Positions 36,357-45,200 of a stretch of 64,000 nucleotides of DNA are shown here, one piece after another. Each line of letters begins with the position of its first letter. Position 1 is the first letter of the stretch. The notes below the pieces were generated by a model, which saw only the letters and a program-made list of their open reading frames with translations, ran no database searches and was not told where the DNA came from. The position numbers were made by a program, and so were the translations under genes. This stretch comes from Duganella levis (GTDB lineage Bacteria > Pseudomonadota > Gammaproteobacteria > Burkholderiales > Burkholderiaceae_D): contig NZ_WWCT01000002.1 of the NCBI RefSeq assembly GCF_009857605.1, forward strand, positions 248,001-312,000. The letters are read 5' to 3'.

Positions 36357-37276
36357 GTGAGCAATTTGATGTGGTGGCGCTGGGCGAGGCCATGGTGGAG
36401 TTCAACCAGGCCAACGCCAGCGAACCGTTGTACCGTCAGGGTTTTGGCGGCGATACCTCCAACGCAGTCATCGCCGCCAGCCGCCAGGGCGCGCGCGTGG
36501 CCTACCTGAGCTGCGTAGGCGAAGACCATTTCGGCCGCATGCTGCTGGACCTGTGGCAGGCCGAGGGCGTGGACGTCAGCACGGTGGCGCGCGATGCGCA
36601 GGCGCCGACCGGCCTGTATTTCGTCAACCATGGACCACAAGGGCACAGCTTCAGCTATCTGCGCGCAGGATCGGCGGCCAGCCGCATGCAGCCGCAGACC
36701 ATGGACCTGAGTGCGGCAGGGCGTACGCGCTGGCTGCATGTCTCCGGCATCTCGCAGGCGATATCGGCCAGCGCTTGCGACACCGTGTTTGCCGCCATCG
36801 AAACCGCGCGCGCGGCGAACGGTAAGGTGAGTTTCGATCCCAATCTGCGCCTGTCCTTGTGGCCATTGGCGCGCGCCCGCGCAACCATTTGCGCGACGAT
36901 TGCGATGACCGATCTGTTTCTGCCTAGTCTGGACGAAGCGGTGGCGCTGGCCGGCACCGACGATGTGCCGGCGATCTTCGCCTGGGCCCGCGCGCATGGC
37001 GCCCACACGGTGGTGCTGAAAAGCGGCCCGGCCGGCGCATGGTATGCGGAGCAGGGCGCCGAACCGCAACTGGCCGCCGCCCGCGCGGTGCTGGCGGTGG
37101 ATGCTACCGGCGCCGGCGACTGCTTCGATGGCAGCTTGCTGGCACGTCTCGCGGCCGGTGACTCGCTGGCCGACGCGGTGCGCTACGCGAATGCCGCCGC
37201 CGGCCTTTCTACGCTGGGCCAAGGCGCGGTGGCGCCGATTCCGACCGCCGCGCAAGTCCGCGCCGCATTGGGCTGA
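36353..37276 (+). CDS. PfkB-family sugar kinase (2-keto-3-deoxygluconate kinase-like)
   Basis: 307 residues, ribokinase fold. The N-terminal signature is [22 protein letters not shown] and the C-terminal PfkB motif [15 protein letters not shown] contains the catalytic aspartate. The GGDTSN form and ALGEAMVEF opening are typical of KdgK, but the substrate cannot be fixed. Its ATG overlaps the leuA stop, so it is expressed with a leucine gene, with no obvious metabolic link. Confidence 0.85.
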   Translation: MSEQFDVVALGEAMVEFNQANASEPLYRQGFGGDTSNAVIAASRQGARVAYLSCVGEDHFGRMLLDLWQAEGVDVSTVARDAQAPTGLYFVNHGPQGHSFSYLRAGSAASRMQPQTMDLSAAGRTRWLHVSGISQAISASACDTVFAAIETARAANGKVSFDPNLRLSLWPLARARATICATIAMTDLFLPSLDEAVALAGTDDVPAIFAWARAHGAHTVVLKSGPAGAWYAEQGAEPQLAAARAVLAVDATGAGDCFDGSLLARLAAGDSLADAVRYANAAAGLSTLGQGAVAPIPTAAQVRAALG

Positions 37277-37345
37277 TACTTCGCTCCGCGCCGAAGCATT
37301 TGCGCGGCTAGGTGACTATCCTGATGTTTTCAACAGGAGGTTCAC

Positions 37346-37654
37346 ATGGCTGTCACTTGTTTCATCCGTTACGAGATCGATCCCTTCCAGCGCGATGCGT
37401 TTCGTCAGTATGCCGAAAACTGGAACCGCATCATTCCGCGCCTGGGCGGCCGGCTGTTGGGCTACTTCCTGCCGCTGGAAGGCACCAATTACGAGGCGTG
37501 GGGCCTGGTCGGCTTTGACTCGCTGGCAGAGTACGAAGCGTACCGCGCCCGCTTGCGCGAGGACGCCGAGGCCAAGGATAATTTCGCCTTTGCGCAGCAA
37601 CAGCGCTTCATCCTGCGCGAGGAGCGCACCTTTCTGTCAAAGGTAACGTCGTGA
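37346..37654 (+). CDS. NIPSNAP family protein
   Basis: 102 residues of the dimeric alpha/beta-barrel (ferredoxin-like) superfamily: [20 protein letters not shown] and [19 protein letters not shown]. The ribosome binding site AGGAGG is near perfect. First of four overlapping genes (NIPSNAP, hydrolase, ABM, ArsR). Members of this fold often handle small hydrophobic or aromatic compounds; the specific role is not known. Confidence 0.82.
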   Translation: MAVTCFIRYEIDPFQRDAFRQYAENWNRIIPRLGGRLLGYFLPLEGTNYEAWGLVGFDSLAEYEAYRARLREDAEAKDNFAFAQQQRFILREERTFLSKVTS

Positions 37655-38547
37655 TCCGCCTGGAGGCCGCCGGTGAGCCTACGCTGGCGCTGTATCACCA
37701 GCTTTCGCCAGCGGACAAGGGCGATGTGCTCTACGTCCACGGCTCGACGTTTGGCGCCGATCTGTCGGTGCGTTACCAGCTGGATGGGCGTTCATGGGCC
37801 GATACGCTGTGCGATGCAGGCTTCAACGTGTGGTCGTTTGACTTCGCCGGCTATGGCGCCTCGGATCGTTATCCGGTGGACGCTGCGCATCCTGTCGGCG
37901 ACATCGCGCAAGTGCTGCCGCAATTACAGCGCGTGATCGCCGCCATCCGTTCCCGCAACCACGGTCGCCGCGTGAGCCTGTTGGCGCATTCGTGGGGCGG
38001 TACAGTGGCGCTGCACTACGCTTCCACCCACGCGGACAATCTGGCGTCACTGGCACTATTCGCACCGATTCTGGCGCGCGATGCCGTCGCAATGCCGCCA
38101 GCACCAACATCGCCGCACTTTCTGCTGACGGCCTGGGCTCAATACCGTCGCTTCATTGAGGATGTTCCGGCTGGCGAGACGCAGCCGCTTTCGGAGCGCC
38201 ACTTCCAGTTGTGGAGCGAAGCTTTTCTGGCCACCGATCCGGACGCCGGCCAGCGTACGCCGCCTGCCGTGCAATCACCGGCGGGCCCGCAGCGCGATGT
38301 GCGTGCGCTGCGCAGCGGCCAGGTGCTCTACGATGCCGCCGCCATCAAGGTCCCGACCTTGCTGGTGCGCGGTGAATGGGACCGGGCATGCAGCGCAGCC
38401 GATGCGGATTGCCTGTTGAGCAGCATCGCCGGCGCTGCCAAGACGAGCATCACCATTCCCAAGGCGACGCACTTGATGCATCTGGAGTCGTCCCGTGGCC
38501 TGCTTTACAATGCCGTCAACGATTTCTTATCCGGAGCTGTCGCATGA
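37651..38547 (+). CDS. alpha/beta hydrolase
   Basis: 298 residues. [14 protein letters not shown] is the oxyanion-hole region, [16 protein letters not shown] holds the nucleophile Ser in G-x-S-x-G-like context (AHSWGG), [15 protein letters not shown] the acid, and [11 protein letters not shown] the histidine. No signal peptide, so cytosolic. It starts with GTG inside the NIPSNAP stop (GTGA) and ends in an ATGA overlap with the next gene. The substrate, perhaps an ester or ring-cleavage product, is unknown. Confidence 0.85.
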   Translation: MIRLEAAGEPTLALYHQLSPADKGDVLYVHGSTFGADLSVRYQLDGRSWADTLCDAGFNVWSFDFAGYGASDRYPVDAAHPVGDIAQVLPQLQRVIAAIRSRNHGRRVSLLAHSWGGTVALHYASTHADNLASLALFAPILARDAVAMPPAPTSPHFLLTAWAQYRRFIEDVPAGETQPLSERHFQLWSEAFLATDPDAGQRTPPAVQSPAGPQRDVRALRSGQVLYDAAAIKVPTLLVRGEWDRACSAADADCLLSSIAGAAKTSITIPKATHLMHLESSRGLLYNAVNDFLSGAVA

Positions 38548-38876
38548 TCGCGGTGATTTTTGAGGTGACGCCCAGTGCCGATGGTCGCGCGGAGTATCTG
38601 CAGCGCGCGGCCCAGCTGGCGCCTTTGCTGGCTGGTGTGGACGGCTTCATTTCTGTCGAGCGGTTCAGCAGCTTGGCGCAGCCGGGCAAGCTGCTGTCGC
38701 TGTCCTTCTGGCGCGACGAGGCGGCGGTACAGGCATGGCGCAGTCAGGAAGAACATCGCGCCGCGCAGGAAGCAGGGCGTGGCGGTGTGTTCGACAGCTA
38801 CCGCTTGCGTGTCGCCTCGGTGATGCGCGACTACGGCATGCACGACCGCGCGCAAGCGCCGGCTGGCACGCCATGA
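38544..38876 (+). CDS. antibiotic biosynthesis monooxygenase (ABM) domain protein
   Basis: 110 residues. [19 protein letters not shown] and SLSFWRDEAAVQAWRSQEEHRAAQEAGR match the ABM/YgiN-like domain, whose members oxygenate quinols or aromatics without a cofactor or act as small-molecule binders. It overlaps both neighbours by ATGA. With the NIPSNAP protein it gives two ferredoxin-like small-molecule proteins in one operon under an ArsR regulator. Confidence 0.82.
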   Translation: MIAVIFEVTPSADGRAEYLQRAAQLAPLLAGVDGFISVERFSSLAQPGKLLSLSFWRDEAAVQAWRSQEEHRAAQEAGRGGVFDSYRLRVASVMRDYGMHDRAQAPAGTP

Positions 38877-39547
38877 CGCTGGCGCAGCCGCGCTTTACGC
38901 GCGTCGCCGCCGCCATCGGCGATCCGACGCGGGCGCTGATGCTATCGCGGCTGCTGGACGGCCGCTTCTATACGGCCACCGAACTGGCGCAGCATGCCGG
39001 CGTGGCTGCGCCAACCGCCTCCCAGCATCTGCGGCTGTTGGTCGATGAAGGACTGGCCCGCGTGCGCGCGCAGGGACGCCATCGCTATTACATGCTCGCC
39101 GACGGCAATGTGGCGCACGTACTGGAAGCGCTGCTGCGGGTGGCCGATGGCGCGCTGCCGGAATCCACGCGCTGGAAAGCGCCATCCATGCACGGCCTGC
39201 GTCATGCGCGCAGCTGCTACGGCCACTTGGCGGGCGTGCTGGGCGTGGATCTGTGCCAATGCTTTGTTCAAAACGGCTGGGTAACCGGCGACGCCCACGA
39301 CTACCCGCTGACTGAAGACGGCGCAGCGCACCTGCGCGGACAGGGCATCGTGCTGCAAGAAGCGCCGCGTCAGCTGTATGGCTGCGTCGACTGGTCCGAA
39401 CGGCGCGACCACTTCGCCGGCCCGCTGGCAGTGGCGCTGCTGGATAACTTCCTAGAACGCGGCTGGCTGCGCCGCAGCGACGACAGCCGCGCGCTGACGG
39501 TCACCGCCAGCGGCAAGCAGTCACTGAATGATTGGCTGAAGCGCTGA
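38873..39547 (+). CDS. ArsR-family winged-helix regulator with C-terminal domain
   Basis: 224 residues, about twice the size of a minimal ArsR. The winged helix is near residues 10-90: ELAQHAGVAAPTASQHLRLLVDEGLARVRAQGRHRYYML. The remaining 130 residues include LRHARSCYGHLAGVLGVDLCQC, a histidine/cysteine-rich segment found in this larger ArsR type, and a second basic, helical region. It lacks the usual metal box next to the recognition helix. Last in its operon, so probably autoregulatory for the NIPSNAP/hydrolase/ABM genes. Confidence 0.82.
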   Translation: MTLAQPRFTRVAAAIGDPTRALMLSRLLDGRFYTATELAQHAGVAAPTASQHLRLLVDEGLARVRAQGRHRYYMLADGNVAHVLEALLRVADGALPESTRWKAPSMHGLRHARSCYGHLAGVLGVDLCQCFVQNGWVTGDAHDYPLTEDGAAHLRGQGIVLQEAPRQLYGCVDWSERRDHFAGPLAVALLDNFLERGWLRRSDDSRALTVTASGKQSLNDWLKR

Positions 39548-39563
39548 ACCAGCAGCGTTGCGA

Positions 39564-39983
39564 TTATTCGCCGTTGCCGCGCTCATCACTTTTGCGCACC
39601 GCCGCCTGTGCGGCAGCCGTCTTCTGCGGCGATGGCCCTTCCAGCCGCCAGACATACTGCATCTGCGTCCAGCTTTCGACGGCTTGGCCATCATGCATGG
39701 CGGGTTTGAATTTACATTTGGAGAGGGAGTCTTTCGCCGCGCTGTCGAGTAACGGATAGCCGCTGGAGCGGACCACGCGGGTATCTTGCACGTTGCCATC
39801 GGCGCCGATCAGGAAAGCCAGTTGCACGGTGCCTTGCTGTTCCTTACGCAAGGATTCCTTGGGCCATTCCGGCCTGACGCACGTACTGAATTCCGCCGTA
39901 GCGTCGGTGGCCACCGGCGTTTGCGCCAACGCGGTCGTTAACAATGGAAACGCCGCGAGGAGCGCGGCGAGATATTTCGTCAT
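39564..39983 (-). CDS. small TonB C-terminal domain protein with signal peptide
   Basis: 139 residues. A signal peptide (YLAALLAAFPLLTTALA) is followed by a TonB C-terminal-like domain: CVRPEWPKESLRKEQQGTVQLAF, then VQDTRVVRSSGYPLLDSAAKDSL. It lacks the inner-membrane anchor and Pro-rich spacer of true TonB, so it is likely a free periplasmic protein. Two cysteines (near residues 35 and 90) could form a disulfide. Its GGAGGG ribosome binding site is buried in a perfect 11-base-pair hairpin just upstream. Confidence 0.78.
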   Translation of the reverse strand: MTKYLAALLAAFPLLTTALAQTPVATDATAEFSTCVRPEWPKESLRKEQQGTVQLAFLIGADGNVQDTRVVRSSGYPLLDSAAKDSLSKCKFKPAMHDGQAVESWTQMQYVWRLEGPSPQKTAAAQAAVRKSDERGNGE

Positions 39984-39984
39984 G

Positions 39985-40012
39985 TTGACACCCTCCAGAT
40001 AGAGGGTGTCAA
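39985..40012 (-). promoter_or_regulatory. hairpin that sequesters the ribosome binding site of the TonB-C gene
   Basis: On the minus strand TTGACACCCTC, loop TATCTG and GAGGGTGTCAA form a perfect 11-base-pair stem ending one base before the ATG. The gene's GGAGGG ribosome binding site (39991-39996) lies in the loop edge and 3' arm, so it is paired. No T-run follows, so it is not an intrinsic terminator. It could act as an RNA switch or be a DNA dyad bound by a repressor. Confidence 0.7.
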
Positions 40013-40030
40013 TTTAACATGTTTATTGAT

Positions 40031-40843
40031 TTAGAAGCGAACTTTGACGTAAGCTGCCGGGCCGTTTAAGCGGACATTCAGGTCGGTGCTGTCGCGCTGA
40101 CGGTTCAGGCTGATTTTGCTGGCGGTATATTCCGCCACCACACCCACCGATTTGACCGGGAACCATTCAACGCCGATGGCGCCGCCGTAGATGTGGCCCT
40201 GGATGCTGCCGCCGTTTTTCTTGATGCCGGAAGCGTCGGCGTAGACGCGGACGTTTTCCGAAATCGCATGGCGCCAGCCCAGTTCCAGCAATGGAGCCCA
40301 AGCGCTTTCTTTCTCTTCATACGCGCCGCTGCCGGACACGCCGTTCAGCACGCCGCTGGCGGTGCCTTTCAGGCTGGCTTGGTAGTAAGCCGCGCCGACG
40401 CCGACGCCGAACACGTCGTTGCCGCTGCCGATCCACCATTTATAGGCCAGATTGGCCAGGTCCAGCTTCAGCTTCGCGTCGAGTTTGCCGTTGCCGGTCA
40501 GCGGCAGGCCGTTGGCATTGGTGGTGCCGCTCAAGGTTGGGCTGTAGGTTTTGTCGTAGCGGTAATAGTCGAAGTCCAGGCCTTGTGAATCGCCCAGCAG
40601 CATCGACGCCTTCACGCGCGGCAGCGTCACGTGGTCGGTCTTGTAGGTGCCAGTGTCGATGCGGCCGTAGTTGGTGTCGCCTTCATAATTGATGCGCGGT
40701 TCGGTGTAGAAGGCGCCGACCGACAGGCTGGCGCGGTCCAGCGCCGGCGACGGATCAGCCCAGGCGATGGCGCTGACGGTGCTCAAGGCCATCAAGGTGG
40801 CAGCGTAAATGGCGTGGCGGGCAGGGGGCGTACGTAAGGACAT
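40031..40843 (-). CDS. outer-membrane beta-barrel protein
   Basis: 270 residues with a signal peptide (ATLMALSTVSAIAWA). The mature chain alternates polar and hydrophobic residues in about ten to twelve strands (for example DFDYYRYDKTYSP, VFGVGVGAAYYQASLKG, VGVVAEYTASKISL) and ends in Phe (YVKVRF), as outer-membrane barrels do for BAM recognition. GGAGA five bases before the ATG supports the start. The function, porin-like or structural, is unknown. Confidence 0.8.
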   Translation of the reverse strand: MSLRTPPARHAIYAATLMALSTVSAIAWADPSPALDRASLSVGAFYTEPRINYEGDTNYGRIDTGTYKTDHVTLPRVKASMLLGDSQGLDFDYYRYDKTYSPTLSGTTNANGLPLTGNGKLDAKLKLDLANLAYKWWIGSGNDVFGVGVGAAYYQASLKGTASGVLNGVSGSGAYEEKESAWAPLLELGWRHAISENVRVYADASGIKKNGGSIQGHIYGGAIGVEWFPVKSVGVVAEYTASKISLNRQRDSTDLNVRLNGPAAYVKVRF

Positions 40844-40939
40844 GTGTTCTCCATGAGTTGCAATGTTGATGGGAAGATATTAGCAACCACAACCTGCAAA
40901 TCACGTCGGCGCACGTCCCCAGTGCGCGTCGGAATGCTC

Positions 40940-41425
40940 CTACCTGCGCCGCACTTCGCGCTCCTCGTCCGGCCCGTTGACCATGGACTGCACCACGCCC
41001 TGGCGGTTGAACTCCACCGACATCATCGAATTCCACACATCCTGTTCTTTATAGCGGTACAGCCAGACGTCGCCATCCACGCTGGCATAATGCGTGACCT
41101 GGGTCGGCCGGCCGAAGATGCGCAGGATGCTGGCCTTGTCGTCCTTGCCCAGCTTGACGGTGCCAAACTTGGCGCTGGTCAGCACCTGTTCGTAGGACAC
41201 CAGCCGGCCGTCGGCGCCGATGCGCGCCATCCAGGTGTATTGGCCCATCGGCCCGGTGGCGTATTCCAGCATGGTGTCGACGCCGTCGGCGTAGACATTG
41301 GTGGGCTGGCCGAGGCGGGCCTTGACTGCATCCAGCGGCGCGCCCGGCTGTGGCGGCGGCTCGCCGAAGTGGGCGCAGGCGCTGACGGCCAGCGCCAGAA
41401 TTGTCAGAACAATAGCGTTTTTCAT
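40940..41425 (-). CDS. lipoprotein, unknown
   Basis: 161 residues. MKNAIVLTILALAVSACAHFG is a lipoprotein signal with the lipobox VSAC, so the mature protein is lipid-anchored at Cys19. The remainder holds an SmpA/OmlA-like small fold: GAPLDAVKARLGQPTNVYADG and a second half ILRIFGRPTQVTHYASVDGDVWLYRYK, each resembling one beta-alpha-beta unit. GGAGA five bases before the ATG fixes the start. A role in envelope assembly is possible but unproven. Confidence 0.78.
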   Translation of the reverse strand: MKNAIVLTILALAVSACAHFGEPPPQPGAPLDAVKARLGQPTNVYADGVDTMLEYATGPMGQYTWMARIGADGRLVSYEQVLTSAKFGTVKLGKDDKASILRIFGRPTQVTHYASVDGDVWLYRYKEQDVWNSMMSVEFNRQGVVQSMVNGPDEEREVRRR

Positions 41426-41570
41426 GTTTATCTCCTGAAAAAGCACCAAAAATAGCGCATGCGTGATTTTTTCCGTTATACTTCCGGGTCTGGTCTTTTC
41501 GGCCAGGCTTCATTGTAATCACGGTGTGCAGGGTTACGACTCCGCGCACCGCATGTTAAAGGTAAATATC

Positions 41571-41840
41571 ATGACCGTAGAAAACATCAACAAAGCAGCG
41601 ATCATCGCTGACAACGCCCGTGGCCAAAAAGACACCGGCTCGCCAGAAGTGCAAGTTGCACTGCTGACCGCACGTATCAACGAGCTGAACGGCCACTTCA
41701 AAGCCCACAGCAAAGATCACCACTCGCGTCGTGGTCTGATCATGATGGTTAACCGTCGTAAGAGCCTGCTGTCCTACCTGAAAAACAAGGACGCCACCCG
41801 TTATCGCGATCTGATCGCTAAACTGGGCCTGCGTAAGTAA
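41571..41840 (+). CDS. rpsO: 30S ribosomal protein S15
   Basis: 89 residues, the standard length, with the conserved helical core [45 protein letters not shown] and C-terminal LGLRK. It binds 16S rRNA helix 22 early in assembly. It is followed by pnp, the rpsO-pnp order of most proteobacteria. Confidence 0.97.
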   Translation: MTVENINKAAIIADNARGQKDTGSPEVQVALLTARINELNGHFKAHSKDHHSRRGLIMMVNRRKSLLSYLKNKDATRYRDLIAKLGLRK

Positions 41841-41864
41841 TTCTTGCGTCGTCCGGCTTAAATC

Positions 41865-41900
41865 AAAATGCCTGCGCCAGTTTGCTGTCGCGGGCATTTT
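41865..41900 (+). terminator. terminator or attenuator between rpsO and pnp
   Basis: AAAATGCCTGCG and CGCGGGCATTTT form a 12-pair stem (one G-U) around a 12-base loop, ending in TTTTGTCTTT. It should end part of the rpsO transcripts; read-through would feed pnp, as in E. coli. Confidence 0.65.
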
Positions 41901-42031
41901 GTCTTTCTGGACGTTAAAAAAATGCTAATTTGCAGCATGTAGTGAATGTAGTAAAGGTGGCCTCGCGGCTGCCTGTGGTGAGGTGAACGACAGCCCCTGA
42001 AAATCTGTCGGCAAATAGAAAGGGATTACCC

Positions 42032-44152
42032 ATGTTTAATAAAGTTACGAAAACCTTCCAGTACGGTCAACACACCGTCACGCTGGAAACTGGCGAGATC
42101 GCTCGTCAGGCCTCCGGCGCGGTGATGGTGTCGATTGAAGACACCGTAGTGCTGGCTACCGTGGTGGCGCGCAAAGACGCGAAACCAGGCCAGGACTTCT
42201 TCCCGCTGACCGTCGACTACCTTGAGAAAACCTATGCTGCCGGTAAAATCCCGGGCGGTTTCTTCAAGCGTGAAGGTCGTCCTTCGGAAAAAGAAACGCT
42301 GACATCCCGCCTGATCGACCGTCCGATCCGTCCTCTGTTCCCAGAGGGCTACATGAATGAAGTGCAAGTCGTCATTCACGTGCTGTCGGTCAACCCAGAA
42401 ATTGACCCGGACATCGCCGCGATGATCGGTGCTTCGGCCGCGCTGTGCGTGTCGGGCGTACCGTTCAACGGCCCAATCGGCGCCGCCCGCGTGGGTTACG
42501 CCAACGGCCAGTACATCCTGAACCCAACCGTCGAACAACTGAAAACCTCGCAGATGGATCTGGTGGTAGCCGGTACCGAGACCGCCGTGCTGATGGTGGA
42601 ATCGGAAGCGCAGCAGCTGTCGGAAGAAATCATGCTGGGCGCCGTGGTCTTCGGCCACACCGAAATGAAGGCCGTGATCGACGCGATCCACGACCTGGTA
42701 CGCGACGGCGGCAAGCCTGAGCAAGTCTGGACCGCGCCAGCGAAAAACGAAGCGCTGATCGGCCGCGTGGCCCATTTCGCCGAATCGAAAATCCGCGAAG
42801 CCTACCAGACCCGCGACAAGCAAGCCCGTACCGACAAGCTGCGCGCGATGTCGTCGCAAGTGGTGGCCGACCTGGCGGCAGAAGCTGCCGCTGCTGGGGC
42901 TGCTGCTCCGGACAACGTCGAAGTTGGCAACATCCTGTTCGACATGGAATCGAAAACCGTGCGTTCGCAGATCCTCGAAGGCGAACCACGCATCGACGGC
43001 CGCGACACCCGCACCGTGCGTCCAATCGCGATCCGCACCTCGGTGCTGCCGCGTACCCACGGCTCGGCCCTGTTCACCCGTGGCGAAACCCAGGCCCTGG
43101 TCGTAGCAACGCTGGGCACCGCCCGCGATTCGCAGAAGATCGACGCGCTGATGGGCGAGTACACCGATGACTTCATGCTGCACTACAACATGCCACCGTT
43201 CGCCACCGGCGAAACCGGCCGCGTCGGTACGCCGAAGCGCCGTGAGATCGGCCACGGCCGTCTGGCCAAGCGCGCGCTGATCGCTGCGCTGCCGTCGGCT
43301 GACGAGTTCAGCTACTCGGTGCGTCTGGTGTCGGAAATCACCGAATCGAACGGTTCGTCGTCGATGGCGTCGGTCTGCGGCGGCTGCCTGGCGCTGATGG
43401 ATGCCGGCGTGCCGATGAAAGAGCACGTGGCTGGTATCGCCATGGGCCTGATCAAGGAAGGCGGCCGTTTCGCCGTGCTGTCCGACATTCTGGGTGACGA
43501 AGATCACCTGGGCGACATGGACTTCAAAGTCGCCGGTACCCGCAACGGTATCACCGCGCTGCAGATGGACATCAAGATCCAGGGCATCACCAAGGAAATC
43601 ATGCAAGTGGCACTGGCACAAGCCAAAGAAGGCCGCGAGCACATCCTGGGCGAAATGCAAAAGGCCGTGCCGAGCGTGAAGACCGAACTGTCGGACTTCG
43701 CACCACGCCTGATCACCATCAAGATCAACCCGGAGAAGATCCGTGACGTGATCGGCAAGGGCGGCGCCGTGATCCGCGCGCTGACCGAAGAAACCGGCAC
43801 CCAGATCGACATCAGCGACGAAGGCGTGGTCACCATCGCTTCCGTCGACGCTGCTGCCGGCCAAGAAGCCAAGCGCCGCATCGAAGAACTGACCGCCTCG
43901 GTCGAAGTAGGCAAGACCTACGACGGCGTAGTCCTGAAGCTGCTGGACTTCGGCGCGATCGTGCAAGTGATGCCAGGTAAAGATGGTCTGCTGCACATCT
44001 CGCAGATCGCCAACGAGCGTGTGAACGCCGTGGCCGATTACCTGAAAGAAGGCCAGGCAGTGCGCGTCAAGGTTCTGGAAACCGACGACCGCGGCCGCCT
44101 GAAACTGTCGATGAAAGCTGCTGCTGAAGAAGCTGCCGCTGCTGCACAGTAA
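42032..44152 (+). CDS. pnp: polyribonucleotide nucleotidyltransferase (PNPase)
   Basis: 706 residues, phosphorolytic 3'-5' exoribonuclease of the RNA degradosome. Two RNase PH domains (the second with [17 protein letters not shown] and a catalytic Asp in the [19 protein letters not shown] stretch), a KH domain ([22 protein letters not shown]) and a C-terminal S1 domain ([30 protein letters not shown]) are in the normal order. The 130-base leader after the terminator may carry the autoregulatory structures known in E. coli. A strong terminator follows. Confidence 0.97.
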   Translation: MFNKVTKTFQYGQHTVTLETGEIARQASGAVMVSIEDTVVLATVVARKDAKPGQDFFPLTVDYLEKTYAAGKIPGGFFKREGRPSEKETLTSRLIDRPIRPLFPEGYMNEVQVVIHVLSVNPEIDPDIAAMIGASAALCVSGVPFNGPIGAARVGYANGQYILNPTVEQLKTSQMDLVVAGTETAVLMVESEAQQLSEEIMLGAVVFGHTEMKAVIDAIHDLVRDGGKPEQVWTAPAKNEALIGRVAHFAESKIREAYQTRDKQARTDKLRAMSSQVVADLAAEAAAAGAAAPDNVEVGNILFDMESKTVRSQILEGEPRIDGRDTRTVRPIAIRTSVLPRTHGSALFTRGETQALVVATLGTARDSQKIDALMGEYTDDFMLHYNMPPFATGETGRVGTPKRREIGHGRLAKRALIAALPSADEFSYSVRLVSEITESNGSSSMASVCGGCLALMDAGVPMKEHVAGIAMGLIKEGGRFAVLSDILGDEDHLGDMDFKVAGTRNGITALQMDIKIQGITKEIMQVALAQAKEGREHILGEMQKAVPSVKTELSDFAPRLITIKINPEKIRDVIGKGGAVIRALTEETGTQIDISDEGVVTIASVDAAAGQEAKRRIEELTASVEVGKTYDGVVLKLLDFGAIVQVMPGKDGLLHISQIANERVNAVADYLKEGQAVRVKVLETDDRGRLKLSMKAAAEEAAAAAQ

Positions 44153-44175
44153 TCTCAGCCTAGGCTGATGTAGAG

Positions 44176-44209
44176 AACCGCCGGGTGCGCAAGCCCCGGC
44201 GGTTTTTTT
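44176..44209 (+). terminator. intrinsic terminator after pnp
   Basis: AACCGCCGGG and CCCGGCGGTT form a perfect 10-base-pair stem with a 9-base loop and a run of seven T. The vapB remnant begins within 15 bases of its end. Confidence 0.92.
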
Positions 44210-44222
44210 ATGGCTCTTTGAT

Positions 44223-44416
44223 TTGACATCTGAAAGCGAAGCTGTGGAGCTGGGATTACGCACAGTGGTGCGCCTCAAACAGCAAGAGAAGCTACGCCAA
44301 CTCCGAGGCAAGTTGGCTTGGGAGGGCAGCCTTGACGCTATCCGGTCTGACAAATGATTTTGGTGGACTCCAGTGTCTGGATTGATTTGCACTTTGCGAT
44401 GACCTTATTTCCCTGA
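44223..44416 (+). pseudogene. remnant of a vapBC toxin-antitoxin pair
   Basis: Bases 44223-44357 translate to 44 residues including SEAVELGLRTVVRLKQQEKL and LRGKLAWEGSLDAIRSDK, the C-terminal half of a VapB antitoxin; the DNA-binding N-terminus and start codon are missing. An ATGA overlap leads into MILVDSSVWIDLHF, the first 14 residues of a VapC PIN toxin including the first catalytic Asp, after which the frame goes astray and stops at 44416. Neither gene can be functional. This looks like the deletion-scarred remains of a type II module lying directly downstream of the pnp terminator. Confidence 0.8.
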
Positions 44417-44629
44417 TTTCCCTCATGTACGACGAGATATGCTAAATTGGCAATACATCAACGTGATTTGGCGCACGACCGATCTGGCTGATCCCGTCCG
44501 CTTAGTTTCCGAGTGAACAGGCGCGACGCCCGCTGTGGAATAGGCGGTCTTTGTCTTTCGATGCCTTTGTGGCAAGCTGTGGTTTAATTGTTTTAAATAT
44601 ATTTCTCTGGGTCACACGTTAGGCATCAA
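44417..44629. other. 213-base non-coding stretch after the vapBC remnant
   Basis: I find no gene. The sequence is more AT-rich than its surroundings towards the right (TTTAATTGTTTTAAATATATTTC near 44583-44605), which could hold the promoter of the next gene. A GTTAGGC just before the next start resembles an integron core site, but no partner half-site is seen. Confidence 0.35.
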
Positions 44630-45142
44630 GTGCACAAATTCTTCATCGCCATTCTTATCGCTATCGTCGGTAGCGCATCGGCCGCAGCCGCTGCGCCATG
44701 CCAGGAGCCTAAACTGGAGTCGGTGCCAAGCACTCACACCGAATGCTACTTCTACAAAGGAACCAGTCATTTCCGTGCGGAGGAGTATTCCGCTGCCCTC
44801 AAGGAATGGCTTGTCATCGTGGACAAAGCCGATATTCCGATAGAGCTCGAACATTTCCGCGCAAGCGCTCAAAATAACATCGGCTTTCTTTACTACATGG
44901 GCTGGGGTGTGAAGCAGAGCTCGGAGATTGCTATCGCGTACTGGCTGCCCGCCGCGAAGGCTGGACACGACGAAGCTACCTACCATCTTTGCCATGCATA
45001 TGCTGACGCGGGGAGCAAGCTTGCGCTGGGCTACTGTCGCGAAGCTCTTCGCCGCTATAACAGGACCGGGAGTACCGATAGCGAGGACAGCGAGGTCGTC
45101 GCTCAAATTCGCGAATACATATCGCGTCTGGAGGCACAGTGA
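44630..45142 (+). CDS. exported Sel1-repeat protein
   Basis: 170 residues, probable GTG start, with a signal peptide (FFIAILIAIVGSASAAAAA). TPR/Sel1-like helices follow: FYKGTSHFRAEEYSAALKEW, then AQNNIGFLYYMGWGVKQSSEIAIAYW and KAGHDEATYHLCHAYADAG. Cys residues (near 23, 39, 125 and 136) may form disulfides in the periplasm. It sits in the accessory strip after the vapBC remnant and has lower G+C than the core genes. The ribosome binding site is not obvious, so the start is tentative. Confidence 0.62.
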   Translation: MHKFFIAILIAIVGSASAAAAAPCQEPKLESVPSTHTECYFYKGTSHFRAEEYSAALKEWLVIVDKADIPIELEHFRASAQNNIGFLYYMGWGVKQSSEIAIAYWLPAAKAGHDEATYHLCHAYADAGSKLALGYCREALRRYNRTGSTDSEDSEVVAQIREYISRLEAQ

Positions 45143-45200
45143 TGCCAGGCCAACCGGATGCGGACGCCGACGCAGCTTTACCGCGGGGTTTAATTTACCA

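Noticed and set aside
44616..44622. GTTAGGC before the Sel1-repeat gene, which matches the GTTRRRY core of an integron attC site
   Set aside because: No inverse core (RYYYAAC) partner or imperfect palindrome lies upstream, the end of the gene has no attC-like structure, and no integrase gene is in the window. Seven bases are too few.
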